The notes below the pieces were generated by a model, which was not told the origin of the DNA, did not search any database, and saw only the letters and a program-made list of their open reading frames with translations. The translations under genes were made by a program, and so were the position numbers. From Pseudoxanthomonas sp. CF385 (GTDB lineage Bacteria; Pseudomonadota; Gammaproteobacteria; Xanthomonadales; Xanthomonadaceae), in assembly GCF_900104255.1 (NCBI RefSeq), contig NZ_FNKZ01000004.1:124001-188000 (forward strand): a stretch of 64,000 nt of DNA, read 5' to 3'. Below are positions 41,072 to 50,438 of this stretch, piece by piece (the first letter of the stretch is position 1; each line of letters opens with the position of its first letter).

Positions 41072-43012
41072 TCAGCGCGCGGGCAGCGGGTCTTCCTTGT
41101 AGATCGCCACGTGCGGCACGCCGTCGGCGCCGATCCAGCCGCGGTACATGCCCTCGGTATTGAACGGGAAGGCCATGCTGCCGTCGGCGCCGAGCGCGAT
41201 CGCGCCGCCGTCGCCGCCGGCCTTGGGGATGTCGCGGTTGATCACCCCGTCCGCGGCGCGGACCAAGCCCTGGCCGGCCAGGCGTACGCGGGCGCAGATC
41301 TCGTGCGCGGCCGCCGCGCGGATGTAGTACTCGCCCCAGCCGGTACCCGATACCGCGCAGCGGTCGTCAGCCCACGTGCCGGCGCCGATGATGGGCGAAT
41401 CGCCCACGCGGCCGTAGCGCTTGTTGGTCATGCCGCCGGTGGACGTCCCCGCGGCCAGCAGGCCCTTCGCGTCCAACGCCAGCGCGCCGACCGTGCCGAA
41501 GTAGGCCTTGCCCGGAAGTTCCAGCGGGGTGTTGCTCGCCTGCGCCTGTTTCTCTTCCTTCAAGGCATTCTGCAACTGCTGCCAGCGCTTCTCGGTGCGG
41601 AAGTACGACGGATCGACCAGGGTGATGCCCTGCTCCTTCGCGAACGCTTCGGCACCACCGCCCACCATCATCACGTGGCGCGACTTGTCCATCACCGTGC
41701 GCGCCAGGGTGATCGGATTCTTGACCCGGTGCACGCCGGCGACCGCACCGGCCTTGCCGGTGGCGCCGTCCATGATCGAGGAATCCAGTTCGTTCTTGCC
41801 GTCGTGGGTGAACACCGCGCCGCGGCCCGCGTTGAACTGCGGGGCGTCCTCCAGCACGGTGATGGCGGCGGTCACGGCATCCAGTGCCGGCTTGCCCGCC
41901 TTCAACTGCGCATGGCCGGCGCGGAGTGCGGCTTCCAGCGCGGTGCGCGCGGCGGCTTCGTCGGCCGGCGTCATACCGGCACGTTCGACGCCCGCGCCGC
42001 CATGGATCACCAGCACCGGCGCGTCCACCGCCACCAGCACGCCGTTGCGCACGGCGTAACGACGCTCGGCGGCGGGCTTCTCGACGCGGCCGCTCGGCAG
42101 GTGCAGCACGGAGTTGACGCCCGCGATCACGGTGTCGACGCGGTCCAGGTTCATCGCCTCGTCTTCGACCTGTTTCTGCGCGAAGCCGCCCTTCACCACG
42201 CTCGCACCGGCACCCGGCGCGGTGGCGTAGACGCGCGCGCTGCCATCGCCTTCGACGGCGACCGCCGCATCCTCGTCCACGCCCAGGCCCAGGATCGGCC
42301 GGCCCGCCATCGACTCGGCCTTCGCCACGAAGGCGATCAGGCGGCCCAGGCGGTTGCGTTCGCTGAAATGCGTGTCGGTAAGCACGCCCTTCAGCAATGC
42401 CAGCTGCAGGAAGCCGGTCTCGATGGTGTTGTCCGGGCCGAGCGGATCGGCCAGCGCGCGCGGGCTGATCTGGCTGCCGCCGTCCATCGCGCCGTAGAGA
42501 TACTCCCCCTGCATCGCCAGGCCGGCGCTGGTGCCGCCCAGCGGTTTGCCGGCGCGTACGTGCGCGTCCAGCGCCGCGCCCACCGGCGTGCCGCGCCAGT
42601 AGCGCACGTAGCGCGACTGGTCGCCTCCGGCGAGGAAGATGCCGTCGGCGCGCTTGAGGCTGCGCAGCACGGCGGGGTCGCTCGCGCTTTCGCGGTCGCT
42701 GAAGACATAGGTTTCGACCGAGGCGATGCCGCCGACCTCGTTGAAGAACTCCTCGCCGATCTCGCCGGCCTGCGACGCGCGCAGCACGACGATGTGGCCG
42801 TTGCCGGCCTTCTTCATGAACCAGTGCATGGCGTCGAAGTTGCGGTCGCCGCCGCCCATCAGCAGCAGGCCCGGCTCGACCTTGCCCGGCGTCTTCGCCG
42901 AGACATCGCCCAGCACGTAGTGGGCGGGCTTGGCCGCGAACGCCGGCAGCGCCAGCGCGAGCACCAGCATGCCGAGCGCGCCGCGCCGCACTGCACCAAG
43001 GACAGACACCAT
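41072..43012 (-). CDS. fused cyanophycinase and isoaspartyl peptidase/L-asparaginase
   Basis: 646 residues, two complete enzymes in one exported chain. After a signal peptide (about 1-27), residues 45-300 are a cyanophycinase-like serine peptidase with the nucleophile Ser162 in GGTSAG. Residues 330-646 are an Ntn-type isoaspartyl peptidase with autocleavage Thr507 in GTVGALALD, and with VIHGGAG and NAGRGAV landmarks. Cyanophycinase cuts cyanophycin (Asp backbone with Arg side chains) to beta-Asp-Arg, and isoaspartyl peptidase splits that to Asp and Arg. One polypeptide could thus do the whole breakdown. If Thr507 autocleavage occurs, the fusion would mature into two chains. GGAG 8 nt upstream sets the start. 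Confidence 0.88.
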   Translation of the reverse strand: MVSVLGAVRRGALGMLVLALALPAFAAKPAHYVLGDVSAKTPGKVEPGLLLMGGGDRNFDAMHWFMKKAGNGHIVVLRASQAGEIGEEFFNEVGGIASVETYVFSDRESASDPAVLRSLKRADGIFLAGGDQSRYVRYWRGTPVGAALDAHVRAGKPLGGTSAGLAMQGEYLYGAMDGGSQISPRALADPLGPDNTIETGFLQLALLKGVLTDTHFSERNRLGRLIAFVAKAESMAGRPILGLGVDEDAAVAVEGDGSARVYATAPGAGASVVKGGFAQKQVEDEAMNLDRVDTVIAGVNSVLHLPSGRVEKPAAERRYAVRNGVLVAVDAPVLVIHGGAGVERAGMTPADEAAARTALEAALRAGHAQLKAGKPALDAVTAAITVLEDAPQFNAGRGAVFTHDGKNELDSSIMDGATGKAGAVAGVHRVKNPITLARTVMDKSRHVMMVGGGAEAFAKEQGITLVDPSYFRTEKRWQQLQNALKEEKQAQASNTPLELPGKAYFGTVGALALDAKGLLAAGTSTGGMTNKRYGRVGDSPIIGAGTWADDRCAVSGTGWGEYYIRAAAAHEICARVRLAGQGLVRAADGVINRDIPKAGGDGGAIALGADGSMAFPFNTEGMYRGWIGADGVPHVAIYKEDPLPAR

Positions 43013-43141
43013 GCCATTCACTCCACGTCGAGGTCGCGGCAGGATGCCACGCACCGGTGACTTGTGGAGACGAAGCGGCGGCGCGCTTCCCCCATGCCGG
43101 ACTCCGCGCGCTCGGGTGGGCGCATGGGCTAGAGTGCGGGC

Positions 43142-43738
43142 ATGCCCACCGAATTCGACGCGTGGTTCGTCCGCGAGGTGCTCGTCCACGAACGGGCGCT
43201 GGCGCTGTTCCTGCAACGCCACTGGCCGCACCGCGACGAGTGGCACGACCTGCGCCAGGAGGTCTACGCACGCGTCTACGAAGCGGCCGGCCGGGTACGT
43301 CCGGACGCCCCCAAGGCCTTCCTGTTCACCACCGCGCGCCACCTGATGACCGACCGCCTGCGGCGCAGCCGGGTGGTGTCGATCGAGTCGGTGGGTGATT
43401 TCGAGTCCTCGAACGTCTACCTGATCGACGAGGTGTCGCCCGAGCGCTGGACCGGGACCCGCCAGGCGCTCAAGCGCGTGGTGGAGGCCCTGGACCGACT
43501 CCCCGACCGCTGCCGCGAAGTGGTGTGGCTGCGGCGCGTGGAGGAGTTGCCGCAGAAGGCGGTCGCCGCGCGCCTGGGCATCAGCGAGAAGACCGTGGAA
43601 AAACATCTGGCCAAGGGGATGCGCCTGATCGCCGACCATCTTTACGGCGGCGACGACGCGTACGCGCCGGGCGGGCGCAGGAATGCCCGCCTCGTCATGG
43701 ACGAGGACGACGGACATGACCGACAGCAGGCAGATTGA
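43142..43738 (+). CDS. ECF RNA polymerase sigma factor, FecI-like
   Basis: 198 residues with sigma region 2 (WHDLRQEVYARVYEAA, PKAFLFTTARHLMTDRLRR) and region 4 (LPDRCREVVWLRRVEELPQKAVAARLGISEKTVEKHL). Its end overlaps the FecR-type anti-sigma gene by 23 nt. With FecR and the STN-containing receptor it makes a cell-surface signalling system: ligand at the receptor activates the sigma factor, which transcribes the receptor gene. It is divergent from the cyanophycinase fusion. Confidence 0.92.
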   Translation: MPTEFDAWFVREVLVHERALALFLQRHWPHRDEWHDLRQEVYARVYEAAGRVRPDAPKAFLFTTARHLMTDRLRRSRVVSIESVGDFESSNVYLIDEVSPERWTGTRQALKRVVEALDRLPDRCREVVWLRRVEELPQKAVAARLGISEKTVEKHLAKGMRLIADHLYGGDDAYAPGGRRNARLVMDEDDGHDRQQAD

Positions 43739-44750
43739 ACAACAGGCGGCCGACTGGCTGGTCCGCCGCGACGCAGGAGACTGGGCCCCGCACGACCAGC
43801 AGGCGCTGGAGGCGTGGCTGTCGGCATCCGCGCGCCACAAGGTCGCCTTCCTTCGGCTTGAATCCGCGTGGTCCGAAGCCGGTCGCCTGCAGGCCTTCGC
43901 TGCGGGCCTGCCGGCCGGGGGCCCACCACCGCGTGCGCTGACCGATGCACCCGCACGGCCCGACCTGCGCGATCTCCGTTTCGCGCCACGCGGCGTGGTC
44001 GCACGCCCCGGCCGCTGGCGGCACGGCATCGCCGCCACGTTGGCGGCGGTCGCCGTGGGCTCCGCCGCCTGGGGCGGCTGGCAGCTGACCGGGCGTCAGG
44101 AAGCGCACTACGTGAGCGCGGTCGGCCAGGTGCAGACGGTGACGCTGCCGGACGGCTCCACCGCCACGCTCAGCAGCGACAGTCAGCTGGATGTGCAGAT
44201 CAGCCGCAGCGAGCGCCGTCTCGCGCTGGCGCGCGGCGAAGCGTTCTTCGACGTGGCCCACGACACCCGCCGCCCGTTCGTCGTGGAAGCGCAGGGCCGG
44301 CGCGTCGCCGCCGTGGGTACGCGTTTCTCGGTGCGCCGCAACCCCGACGACGTGCGTGTGGTGGTGACCGAAGGCAAGGTGCGCCTGGACAGCGGCCTGG
44401 CCGCCGATGGCCGCGCCCAACCCGTCGCCTTGCTGCCGGCCGGCAGCGTGGCCACCGCCGGACGCAACGGCGTGCTGGTGCGCTCGGTCCCGGTGGCCGA
44501 CGCCGAACGCTACCTGGAGTGGCGCGACGGCTTCCTGACCTTCGATGACACCTCGCTGGCCGACGCGGCCGCCGAGTTCAACCGCTTCAACACGCGCAAG
44601 CTGGAGCTGGGGGATGCCTCGGTGGCCGACCTGCGGGTGGGCGGCAACTTCCGCTGGTCCAATGCCGATGGCTTCGTGCGCCTGCTGGAACAGGGGTTCC
44701 CGGTGCGCGCCGAGCGGCACGAGGACCGCATCGTGCTGCATGCGCGCTAG
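43716..44750 (+). CDS. FecR-type anti-sigma/sigma-regulator
   Basis: 344 residues. An N-terminal DUF4880 domain (DWLVRRDAGDWAPHDQQALEAWL) and a single membrane helix (about 104-124) are followed by a periplasmic FecR domain (VTLPDGSTATLSSDSQL, LARGEAFFDVAHD) and a C-terminal STN-like part. It relays the receptor's signal to the sigma factor. The start overlaps the sigma gene. Confidence 0.92.
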   Translation: MTDSRQIEQQAADWLVRRDAGDWAPHDQQALEAWLSASARHKVAFLRLESAWSEAGRLQAFAAGLPAGGPPPRALTDAPARPDLRDLRFAPRGVVARPGRWRHGIAATLAAVAVGSAAWGGWQLTGRQEAHYVSAVGQVQTVTLPDGSTATLSSDSQLDVQISRSERRLALARGEAFFDVAHDTRRPFVVEAQGRRVAAVGTRFSVRRNPDDVRVVVTEGKVRLDSGLAADGRAQPVALLPAGSVATAGRNGVLVRSVPVADAERYLEWRDGFLTFDDTSLADAAAEFNRFNTRKLELGDASVADLRVGGNFRWSNADGFVRLLEQGFPVRAERHEDRIVLHAR

Positions 44751-44849
44751 ACCGCCGCCCGGCTGACGAAAGTCATGGGGGGATTTGTCCGGTTCGTTCG
44801 TCCTGATGTCAGAAGGTGCCATCCCGAGCACCCCCGGGGAGAGTCGTCC

Positions 44850-47800
44850 ATGCGGTATCCAATGCGAGTCCTGCTGTTGAGCATGGCCTGTAGCGCGGCC
44901 CTGGCTGCGCAGGCCCAGGCGGCCCCCGGCCGCATCGACCTGCCTGCGGGCGAACTGGCGACGGCGCTGAACACGTTGGCCAAGCAGTCCGGCACGCAGT
45001 TGGTCTACCGCGCCGACCAGATGAAGGGCCGCCGCACCACCGGCGTGCAGGGCGCCGCCACCACCGACCAGGCCCTGGAGCGCTTGCTGAAGGGCAGCGG
45101 CTTCGAAGCCAAGCGCGATGCCTCCGGTGCCGTCCTGATCGTGCAGGCCGACGCGACCCCGCGTCGCGCACCGGCGCCGCGTCCCGCGCCTCAGGAGGCG
45201 CCTCCCGGAGGCGGCTCCGCACAGGCCGAAGAACCCGTAACCCAGCTGGAGACCCTGCAGGTCACCGGCTCGCGCATCCCGCGCGCGCAGATCGAAGGGC
45301 CGGCCCCGATCACCGTGGTGACCGCCGAGCAGATCCAGTCCGCCGGCCTGACCACCGTGGCTGAAGTGCTGCGCTCGCTGAGCCAGAACAGCGGCAGCGT
45401 GCAGGGCCAGCAGAACACCACCAGCGCCCAGTCCACGCCCGGCGCCCAAGCCGTCGACCTGCGCGGTCTCGGCCCCAACCACACCCTCGTGCTGATCAAC
45501 GGCCGCCGCATCGCCGACTTCCCGCTGCCGCTCAACGGCCGCAGCAACTTCACCGACATCGGCAACATCCCGCTGGGCATGATCGACCGCATCGAAGTGC
45601 TGACCGGCAGCGCTTCGGCGGTCTACGGATCGGATGCCATGGCCGGCGTCATCAACTTCATCCTGAAGAAGTCCACCGACGGCACCATCATCGACTACCG
45701 CTACGGCGACACCGAGCGCGGCGGCGGCGAATCCCACAAGCTTACGCTGACCACGGGGTTCGAGCGCGATGCGTTCAGCGGCATCGTCGGCATCGAGCTG
45801 CTCAACAAGCGCCCGCTGTGGGGCTACGAGCGCAGCAACCAGGATTCCACCCTCGACGCGCCGACCGCGCGCCGCCAGCTGCCCCGCCTCACCGCGCAGC
45901 TCTACGACTGGGACGACGACGTCAACATCGCGCCCGCCGACGACTGCGCGGCCATGGCCGGCCTGAACGACGGCACCACCGTGCTGGCGGAAGACCGCTT
46001 CGGCGAACCCTACTGCGGCAGCGAGCGCGCGATCGCGTACCGGACCATCCAGAACGAGCGCAAGGGCTTCAACGCCTACGGTTCGTTCGAATACCGCTTC
46101 TCCGACAGCCTGTCCTGGTTCGCCGACGTCCAGTTCGGCCGCCAGGAGGTCAAGCTGCTGACCGGCACCAACGGCAACGACGTGGTCAGCGACGTCATGG
46201 GCTGGGAGTTCCACGACCCGAACTCGACCGACAACAACGACAAGGTGTTCTACAACGCCGTCACCGGCCACTACGAAACGTGGTCGCGCCAGTTCACGCC
46301 CGAGGAAATGGGCGGGCTGGGCAACCGCATGAACACCACCACCCAGAAGACGTTCGGCGTGACGACGGGCCTGCAGGGTGCGTTCGGCGACAACTGGAAC
46401 TGGGAAGCGGCCTACAACCACTCGCAGTACAACGCCGACGTGGGCATGCCGCGCATCCGCGCCGCCGCCGCCAACGAACTCTTCCTCGGCCCGCGACAGG
46501 GTTACGACGCCGATGGCTACGCGATCTACAGTCCGGACCCGGCGCGCCTGTTCACGCCGCTGACGCCGGCCCAGTTCGCCACCATCGCGGCGATGTCCAC
46601 CTTCCACCCGAAAGCCGACAACGACAACCTGAGCTTCACCCTCGATACGCCGGCGCTGTTCACGATGCCCGCCGGCGACGTCGGCTTCGCCGCCGCCATC
46701 GAGTACGGCCAGCAGTCGTACGAGATCAATCCCGACCCGCTCGCCCTGACCGCCGACGCCTACTACGGTCCGCGCTACGGCGACGGCAAGGGCGACCGCG
46801 ACCGCTGGAGCGTGGCCGGCGAGTTCCGCCTGCCGCTGCTGTCCTCGCTGCAGGCCAGCCTGGCCGGCCGCTACGACCGTTATGAGTACGGCAACAAGAA
46901 TCCGGGCAAGTTCACCTACAGCGCGGGCCTGGAATGGCGCCCGGTCGACACGCTGCTGGTGCGCGGCTCGTACGGCACCGGCTTCCGCGCGCCCGACATG
47001 CATTACCTGTTCGCCGGCGACGACTACTACCGCACGCTGTCGACCGACTATTACCAGTGCCGCACCGACGAGCCGGGCTTCACCGACGGCGAGTGCTACG
47101 ACGACGGCACCTGGGACATCAACACGTTCGACGTCTACACCGGCAACATGGACCTCGATGTCGAGACCAGCAAGTCGTTCTCCGCGGGCTTCGTCTGGTC
47201 GCCGTTCGCCAACTTCGACCTGGCGGTGGACTACTACCGGATCAAGGTGTCGAACCAGGTGCAGAGCCAGAGCCGCGAGCAGCTGCGCATCGACGAGGCC
47301 AACTGCCGCCTCGGCGTCACCGACAGCGGCGCCACCGTCGACGTCAACTCGCCGACCTGCGTCGACGCCCTCGCCCGCGTGATCCGCGACGCCGACGGCT
47401 ACATCACCAGCGTCCGTTTCGCGCCGATCAACATCGCCAACGAAGAGACCTCCGGCGTCGACGTGACGGCGAACTATCGCCTGCAGACGGCGAGCGCGGG
47501 CGACTTCCGCTTCACCGGCAGCTACACCTGGACCGACGAGCACACGCGCCAGCAGTACCCGGGCGATCCTGAAGAAGACATGCTGGACGTCAGCTTCAGC
47601 GCCACCACGCTGCCGCGCCAGAAGGGCAACCTGGGCATCAGCTGGGACCGCAACGCGTGGGGCGCCAGCGTGTTCGGCAACTACCTGGGCCGCGTGGCGA
47701 ACTACGACAACGACGCGTGGACGAAGTCCACCTGGCGTTTCAACGCCGGCGCGCGCTACGACGTCAACGACCACCTGCGCGTCTCGCTGACGGTCAACAA

Positions 47801-47933
47801 CCTGCTCGACGACATGCCGCCGAAGGACGCGACCTGGGCGAACTACCCGTACTACGACACGTCCTGGTTCGATTCCACCGGCCGCAGCTACTTCCTGCAG
47901 GTCACCTGGAAGCTGGGCGGTGCGCCGCTGTAA
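44850..47933 (+). CDS. TonB-dependent receptor with N-terminal STN signalling domain
   Basis: 1027 residues. A signal peptide (about 1-24) precedes a secretin/TonB N-terminal (STN) domain of about 50 residues (LPAGELATALNTLAKQSG...). A Pro/Ala linker, a plug (VTGSRIPRAQIEGPAP, GSASAVYGSDAMAGVIN) and a barrel ending WKLGGAPL complete the protein. STN domains touch FecR-type regulators, and sigma and FecR genes precede it. It belongs to the large-ligand receptor class (peptides or carbohydrates) rather than a classic siderophore receptor, judging by length and sequence style. Confidence 0.93.
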   Translation: MRYPMRVLLLSMACSAALAAQAQAAPGRIDLPAGELATALNTLAKQSGTQLVYRADQMKGRRTTGVQGAATTDQALERLLKGSGFEAKRDASGAVLIVQADATPRRAPAPRPAPQEAPPGGGSAQAEEPVTQLETLQVTGSRIPRAQIEGPAPITVVTAEQIQSAGLTTVAEVLRSLSQNSGSVQGQQNTTSAQSTPGAQAVDLRGLGPNHTLVLINGRRIADFPLPLNGRSNFTDIGNIPLGMIDRIEVLTGSASAVYGSDAMAGVINFILKKSTDGTIIDYRYGDTERGGGESHKLTLTTGFERDAFSGIVGIELLNKRPLWGYERSNQDSTLDAPTARRQLPRLTAQLYDWDDDVNIAPADDCAAMAGLNDGTTVLAEDRFGEPYCGSERAIAYRTIQNERKGFNAYGSFEYRFSDSLSWFADVQFGRQEVKLLTGTNGNDVVSDVMGWEFHDPNSTDNNDKVFYNAVTGHYETWSRQFTPEEMGGLGNRMNTTTQKTFGVTTGLQGAFGDNWNWEAAYNHSQYNADVGMPRIRAAAANELFLGPRQGYDADGYAIYSPDPARLFTPLTPAQFATIAAMSTFHPKADNDNLSFTLDTPALFTMPAGDVGFAAAIEYGQQSYEINPDPLALTADAYYGPRYGDGKGDRDRWSVAGEFRLPLLSSLQASLAGRYDRYEYGNKNPGKFTYSAGLEWRPVDTLLVRGSYGTGFRAPDMHYLFAGDDYYRTLSTDYYQCRTDEPGFTDGECYDDGTWDINTFDVYTGNMDLDVETSKSFSAGFVWSPFANFDLAVDYYRIKVSNQVQSQSREQLRIDEANCRLGVTDSGATVDVNSPTCVDALARVIRDADGYITSVRFAPINIANEETSGVDVTANYRLQTASAGDFRFTGSYTWTDEHTRQQYPGDPEEDMLDVSFSATTLPRQKGNLGISWDRNAWGASVFGNYLGRVANYDNDAWTKSTWRFNAGARYDVNDHLRVSLTVNNLLDDMPPKDATWANYPYYDTSWFDSTGRSYFLQVTWKLGGAPL

Positions 47934-47958
47934 ATCTTGCGGCATCGAGCTGGAACGA

Positions 47959-47982
47959 AAACCCCGCCGTCAGGCGGGGTTT
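47959..47982 (+). terminator. terminator after the TonB receptor gene
   Basis: AAACCCCGCC-GTCA-GGCGGGGTTT is a perfect 10-bp stem, 26 bp past the receptor stop, followed by CTCGTT. A/T-rich flanks on both sides allow it to work for the convergent acyltransferase gene as well. Confidence 0.8.
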
Positions 47983-48006
47983 CTCGTTACGGGTTCGGCG
48001 ACACGA

Positions 48007-48603
48007 TCACACGGTCCCGCGGTTCTTCCCTTGCCACGGCTGGTACCACGCGCGGATCGCGGCCATGTCGGTGTCCATGTCGCCGGTCGGGTAGTAGACG
48101 TCGCCGATGCCGACGACCTTGTCGGGGTAGTGAAAGTACGCCATCAGGATCGGCACCTGCGCCTGCTGGGCGATCTTCAGGAAACCGCCCTTCCACTTGT
48201 CCACGCGCTTGCGCGTGCCTTCCGGCGTCAGCGCGAACCACATCTTGTCCGACTGGCGGATCATCCGCACCGCCTGTTCCACCGTGCCCTGCGGCGAGCT
48301 GCGGTCCACCGGCACCACGCCCAGCTTGCGCAGCAGCGGCGACAGCGGCCACCAGAACAGCTGCGCCTTGCCCAGCACGCGCACCTGGAAGCCCATCGCG
48401 ATCTTCGCCGCCATGCCCCAGATGCCGTCCCAATTGGACGAATGCGGCGCCACGATCATCACCAGCTTGGGGATGTCCGGCAGCGTGCCGACGATCTTCC
48501 AGCCGAACACGCGCAGGAAGGTGCGGCCCATCCAGCGGGTGAAGCGGTTCGGTGGCACCTGCGGCATGTTCGGCGGAATGCGCGGGACGATGTCGTGGCT
48601 CAA
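48007..48603 (-). CDS. lysophospholipid acyltransferase (PlsC family)
   Basis: 198 residues with the HxxxxD motif (HSSNWD), the acceptor motif PEGTR and a flanking hydrophobic stretch. It probably transfers an acyl chain to a lysophospholipid or related acceptor. It is shorter than standard PlsC (about 240), matching the soluble-like branch of this superfamily. It follows arfB by 4 nt. Confidence 0.87.
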   Translation of the reverse strand: MSHDIVPRIPPNMPQVPPNRFTRWMGRTFLRVFGWKIVGTLPDIPKLVMIVAPHSSNWDGIWGMAAKIAMGFQVRVLGKAQLFWWPLSPLLRKLGVVPVDRSSPQGTVEQAVRMIRQSDKMWFALTPEGTRKRVDKWKGGFLKIAQQAQVPILMAYFHYPDKVVGIGDVYYPTGDMDTDMAAIRAWYQPWQGKNRGTV

Positions 48604-48607
48604 ACGG

Positions 48608-49042
48608 TTACTCCCATTGGTTCTTCTGCGAACGGCCGCGCTTGACCTGGCTGCGCTCGCGCTTGGCGTCCAGCCGGCGCGCCTTCGCGGCGCGCGAAGG
48701 CTTGGTGGCGACGCGCTTCTTCGGCACCACCAGCGCGGCGGCGATGAGGGCGGCCAGGCGCTCGCGCGCGTCCTGCCGGTTGCGGTCCTGCGTGCGGAAG
48801 CGCTGCGCGTCGATCACCAGCACGCCTTCGTCGGTCAGGCGGCGGTCGCGCCTGGCCAGCAGGCGCTCGCGCAACGCATCGGGCAGCGATGGCGAGCCCG
48901 CCACGTCGAAGCGCAGCTCCACCGCGGTGGCGACCTTGTTGACGTTCTGCCCGCCCGCGCCGCTCGCGCGCACGAACCGTTCGACGAGTTCGTCGTCCGG
49001 TATCGACAGCGTCGGCGTGATTTCGAGTGCGGTGCTCCCCAT
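48608..49042 (-). CDS. arfB: alternative ribosome-rescue factor ArfB (peptidyl-tRNA hydrolase)
   Basis: 144 residues. Has the release-factor GGQ motif in ASGAGGQNVNK and a long basic C-terminal tail (KARRLDAKRERSQVKRGR) that enters the mRNA channel. ArfB frees peptides from ribosomes stalled without a stop codon. The ATG giving MGSTALEITPTLS is chosen over an in-frame upstream ATG 69 nt earlier because it fits family length. Confidence 0.93.
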   Translation of the reverse strand: MGSTALEITPTLSIPDDELVERFVRASGAGGQNVNKVATAVELRFDVAGSPSLPDALRERLLARRDRRLTDEGVLVIDAQRFRTQDRNRQDARERLAALIAAALVVPKKRVATKPSRAAKARRLDAKRERSQVKRGRSQKNQWE

Positions 49043-49166
49043 GCGCGGATTGTAGTCAGGATGCGGGTCCGTTCGCAGCGCGCTGGCGCCCCGATCGCCG
49101 TCGATTAACACCAGATTTACTCCCGGGCAGGCACCCTACGACACCGCTCCATGCCGTCGATGCCGC

Positions 49167-49697
49167 ATGTCCCACCTCCTGCGCCTCCTGTTCGCCCTTG
49201 CCCTGGTGGCGTCCGTACCGGCCCTCGCCGCCGAGCCCACCGACGCGGACATCGACCGCCTGCTCAAGGCGTCCCGCGCCGAGAGCCTGTTGGCCGGCGT
49301 GGTGCCGCAGATGGAAGCCGTGCAGCAGCAGGAGTTCGACAAGCACTTCGCCGGCCGGGAAATGACCGACGAGCAGAAGGCCGAGGTCGCCCGCATCCAG
49401 GCCAAGACCCAGGAGATCGTGCGCACAGCGCTGTCGTGGGACGAGATGCGTCCGGTGTACCTGGACGTCTACAAGAAGACCTACACGCGCGAAGACGTGC
49501 GCGCGATCACGAAGTTCTACGAGAGCGCCGCCGGCCAGCGCATGCTCGACAAGAACCCGGCCCTGATGCAGAACATCATGTCGGCCGTGCAGCAGAAGAT
49601 GGTGCCGATGCTGGAAGCGCTGCAGGCCGAGATCAAGAACATTCCGGTGACCGCGCCGCCGGTCTCGCCGCCGCAGAAGCGCCGCCGCACGCGCTGA
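49167..49697 (+). CDS. DUF2059 domain-containing exported protein
   Basis: 176 residues with a signal peptide ending near VPALAAE. DUF2059 features are LLKASRAESLLAGVVPQME and YTREDVRAITKFYESAAGQRML. Mainly helical and periplasmic, function unknown. The basic tail KRRRTR is unusual. It converges on the lipoprotein gene. Confidence 0.87.
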   Translation: MSHLLRLLFALALVASVPALAAEPTDADIDRLLKASRAESLLAGVVPQMEAVQQQEFDKHFAGREMTDEQKAEVARIQAKTQEIVRTALSWDEMRPVYLDVYKKTYTREDVRAITKFYESAAGQRMLDKNPALMQNIMSAVQQKMVPMLEALQAEIKNIPVTAPPVSPPQKRRRTR

Positions 49698-49752
49698 GCG
49701 CACGCTTCCCGGCATGAAGGAGCGCCCGCCCGGGGCGGACGCTCCTCCCGGA

Positions 49753-50367
49753 TCACGGCTTCGCGACGGCAGCGTCCCCGATCGCCAGCGTGCGCTGCGC
49801 CAGGTCCGCGGCGCCCTTCTTGTTCCAGACCGCCAGGTAGTCCGCCTGCTTCTTGACGATGGACGCCTGGTTCGCCTTGAACCACGCCTCGCCTTCGGGC
49901 GTGTTCTGCACGTGCTTGGCGTTCGCGATCCACTTCGCCACGTCCGCGTTCCGCCAGTTGAACTCGTTGTCCGAGGCCGTCTTGATCGGCCACAGCGAGA
50001 AGCGCGCCTTCCACGCGCCCATGCGCGGCGTCACCACGGCGTAGTAGGTCTGCCCGGGCGCCAGGTCGGCCTCCATGAAGTCCGCGGCCTCGGACACCAC
50101 CATGAACCGATGGCGGCCCGGCGCGACGTCATGCACGACCTGCGTGCTGGTCGAGCTCACCCCGATGAAACGGGTCTGGTCGCCGGTGATGTCGAACAGG
50201 GACGCCTGGATCGCGCCGCCGAACGAAGACGGGCGCAGGAACACCACGCGGCTGTTCTCCCCCGGCGACGCCACCAGCGCGCTGCCATCCGCGGGCTTCA
50301 TCAACGACGACGCACATCCCTGCAGGAACAGGAACGACAACACCACCACCATCTTCAGTACTTTCAT
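49753..50367 (-). CDS. lipoprotein, DUF2846-like
   Basis: 204 residues with a clear lipobox (LFLQGCASS, Cys18). The beta-rich body (NSRVVFLRPSSFGGAIQASL, DVAPGRHRFMVVSEAADF, APGQTYYAVVTPRMG) resembles DUF2846 lipoproteins. AGGGGAGGGG before the ATG supports the start. Function unknown; outer-membrane or periplasmic location is expected. Confidence 0.75.
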   Translation of the reverse strand: MKVLKMVVVLSFLFLQGCASSLMKPADGSALVASPGENSRVVFLRPSSFGGAIQASLFDITGDQTRFIGVSSTSTQVVHDVAPGRHRFMVVSEAADFMEADLAPGQTYYAVVTPRMGAWKARFSLWPIKTASDNEFNWRNADVAKWIANAKHVQNTPEGEAWFKANQASIVKKQADYLAVWNKKGAADLAQRTLAIGDAAVAKP

Positions 50368-50438
50368 GCACCCCTCCCCTTTGCTGCGCACGGCATCGCG
50401 CCGCACGCGGAAACCGGGCCCGACGGACCCGGGACGAA

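Noticed and set aside
41072..43012. Fusion as an assembly or frameshift artefact
   Set aside because: The frame is continuous with consistent codon use across the junction (about residues 300-335), and the linker looks coding.
43695..47945. 1416-codon minus-strand ORF opposite FecR and the TonB receptor
   Set aside because: Composition is antisense-like and the plus-strand genes have full domain sets.
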